DNA from: Acidobacteriota bacterium | Lineage (GTDB): Bacteria; Acidobacteriota; Blastocatellia; Pyrinomonadales; Pyrinomonadaceae | Direction of reading: 5' to 3' | Length of the DNA stretch: 16,294 bases | NCBI GenBank assembly: GCA_003222935.1 | Contig: QHXL01000322.1 | Span: 1 to 16,294 of the forward strand | Shown here: one piece after another, positions 15,488 to 16,294 of the stretch | How positions within the stretch are numbered: the first letter of the stretch is position 1 | How the letters are laid out: each line of letters starts with the position of its first letter | Position numbers and translations under genes: made by a program | Notes under the pieces: generated by a model | Databases searched by the model: none | What the model was told of the DNA's origin: nothing | Seen by the model: the letters and a program-made list of their open reading frames with translations, nothing else

Positions 15488-16294
15488 ATGGTAGAGAATT
15501 CCCCCACTCCTACTGACCAAATTGTGCAGGAGCATCGTGCAAACGCTCCGAGTGGCTGGCCCGAAGCCCAGGATGGATTTGCCGTCTCAGCCGGCCTGTC
15601 GGCTCTTTTGGTTGATGGTCATCAGCCGCCGGCGGTCGTGGTGTCGAACAACAACTCGATCTGCCAGGTTCTTCAATCGTCTCAAGAACACGCCCGGTTG
15701 TGTGATCCCTATTGCGGCGACGCGCACCGGAAAGCGATGAGCTCAGGTTCGACCGTCGAATATAAGTGCCACGCGGGTTTGGAGTGTTTTGTTAAGCCCG
15801 TACAGATTGCGGGACGAGATGGTCTTGCTGTTATTGGTGGGCGAGCTTTTGTTAGGGCCGCGGATTATCAGTTGTTGATTGAACGATTCCGAAATGGAGA
15901 CCTTAAAACCCTGGATTCTGATCAATTGTTTACCAACCTTATTTTTACGGAGCGACAACGACTTAGCGATTTCGCCGATCTGGTCGACCGATCAGCGCGT
16001 CGGTTTCGACCGGAAGAGACGACCGTCGCACCATGCCTTCCCACGGAAGCGGAACCCACGCCAGCGGAGCCCGCGGAAGAGGATCACAATACTCCTCAGC
16101 CGGAAGTAATCGAATTAACGCCAGAGTTGGAAATCGCTGAGGTTCCAGTGAGTGATCCACTTGAATTAGAACTGGAACTGTTGCGTAGTGAACTTGACTA
16201 CCGGTCAAAGTTTGCAGTTTCGCTACAACATTTTCTCGAGCGGATAAGTTCCAATGATCCGGCCCAGACTTATCAGTCCATCATCAGTAACTCA
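15488..16294 (+). CDS. PocR-domain sensory/signalling protein (3' truncated by window)
   Basis: This frame stays open for 269 codons to the window edge, so the gene is incomplete. ATG 15488 is taken as the start; ATG 15467 in the same frame is an equal alternative, and neither has a clear ribosome binding site. Residues about 30-125 form a PocR-type ligand-sensing domain. It has Cys59, then HARLCDPYCGDAHRKA (Cys72, Cys76, His80), YKCHAGLECFVKPVQIAGRD (Cys94, His95, Cys100) and a GG at 117-118. The CHAGL motif with preceding spaced Cys and His residues is the family signature; PocR domains bind small ligands and are proposed to coordinate metal. A Pro/Glu-rich low-complexity linker (about 174-230) leads to a helix (LQHFLERISSNDPAQTYQSI) that looks like the start of a GAF domain. 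The output module lies beyond the window. It may sense peptides or other nutrients, inferred only from its position after opp. Confidence 0.85.
   Translation, partial: MVENSPTPTDQIVQEHRANAPSGWPEAQDGFAVSAGLSALLVDGHQPPAVVVSNNNSICQVLQSSQEHARLCDPYCGDAHRKAMSSGSTVEYKCHAGLECFVKPVQIAGRDGLAVIGGRAFVRAADYQLLIERFRNGDLKTLDSDQLFTNLIFTERQRLSDFADLVDRSARRFRPEETTVAPCLPTEAEPTPAEPAEEDHNTPQPEVIELTPELEIAEVPVSDPLELELELLRSELDYRSKFAVSLQHFLERISSNDPAQTYQSIISNS

Overview
The window reads as chromosomal DNA of a free-living bacterium with roughly 50% GC. An acidobacterium, probably of the Blastocatellia/Pyrinomonadaceae type, fits best. The supporting points are an OmpA-family protein with an N-terminal domain style I associate with Acidobacteriota, FN3/PQQ-like secreted proteins, PocR-domain signalling proteins and many long palindromic intergenic repeats. 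This placement is inference from memory of gene style; no rRNA or other marker gene is present.

Layout, all genes on the + strand. (1) 1-2136: the C-terminal DNA-binding half of an OmpR/PhoB-type response regulator, then a secreted FN3 plus PQQ/FG-GAP beta-propeller gene broken by a frameshift, then a 53-residue membrane protein of DUF5670/lmo0937 type. (2) 2137-6135: a palindromic repeat, a secreted coiled-coil OmpA-family protein, a second palindromic repeat, and a multi-pass membrane histidine kinase with GAF, HisKA and HATPase domains. (3) 6136-8837: a small secreted protein of unknown function with a clear rho-independent terminator, a long palindromic element, a candidate sigma-54 promoter, and an NtrC-family sigma-54-dependent response regulator that may partner the kinase. 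(4) 8838-15221: another palindromic repeat, then a complete oligopeptide ABC transporter operon, oppA-oppB-oppC-oppD-oppF. The oppB gene carries a frameshift best explained by a 7-base deletion between short direct repeats. (5) 15222-16294: a spacer, then the start of a long open frame with a PocR-type cysteine-rich sensory domain that runs off the window.

Functionally the window combines envelope and secreted proteins, two-component signalling feeding sigma-54 transcription, and peptide uptake. A PocR sensor lies just downstream of the transporter. I see no phage, transposase, CRISPR, tRNA or rRNA. The main points of interest are two frameshifts in otherwise well-preserved genes, several unrelated palindromic repeat families that sit in most of the longer intergenic gaps, one repeat that ends two bases before a start codon, and the sigma-54-type promoter in front of a sigma-54 activator. 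I found no clearly new biological system.
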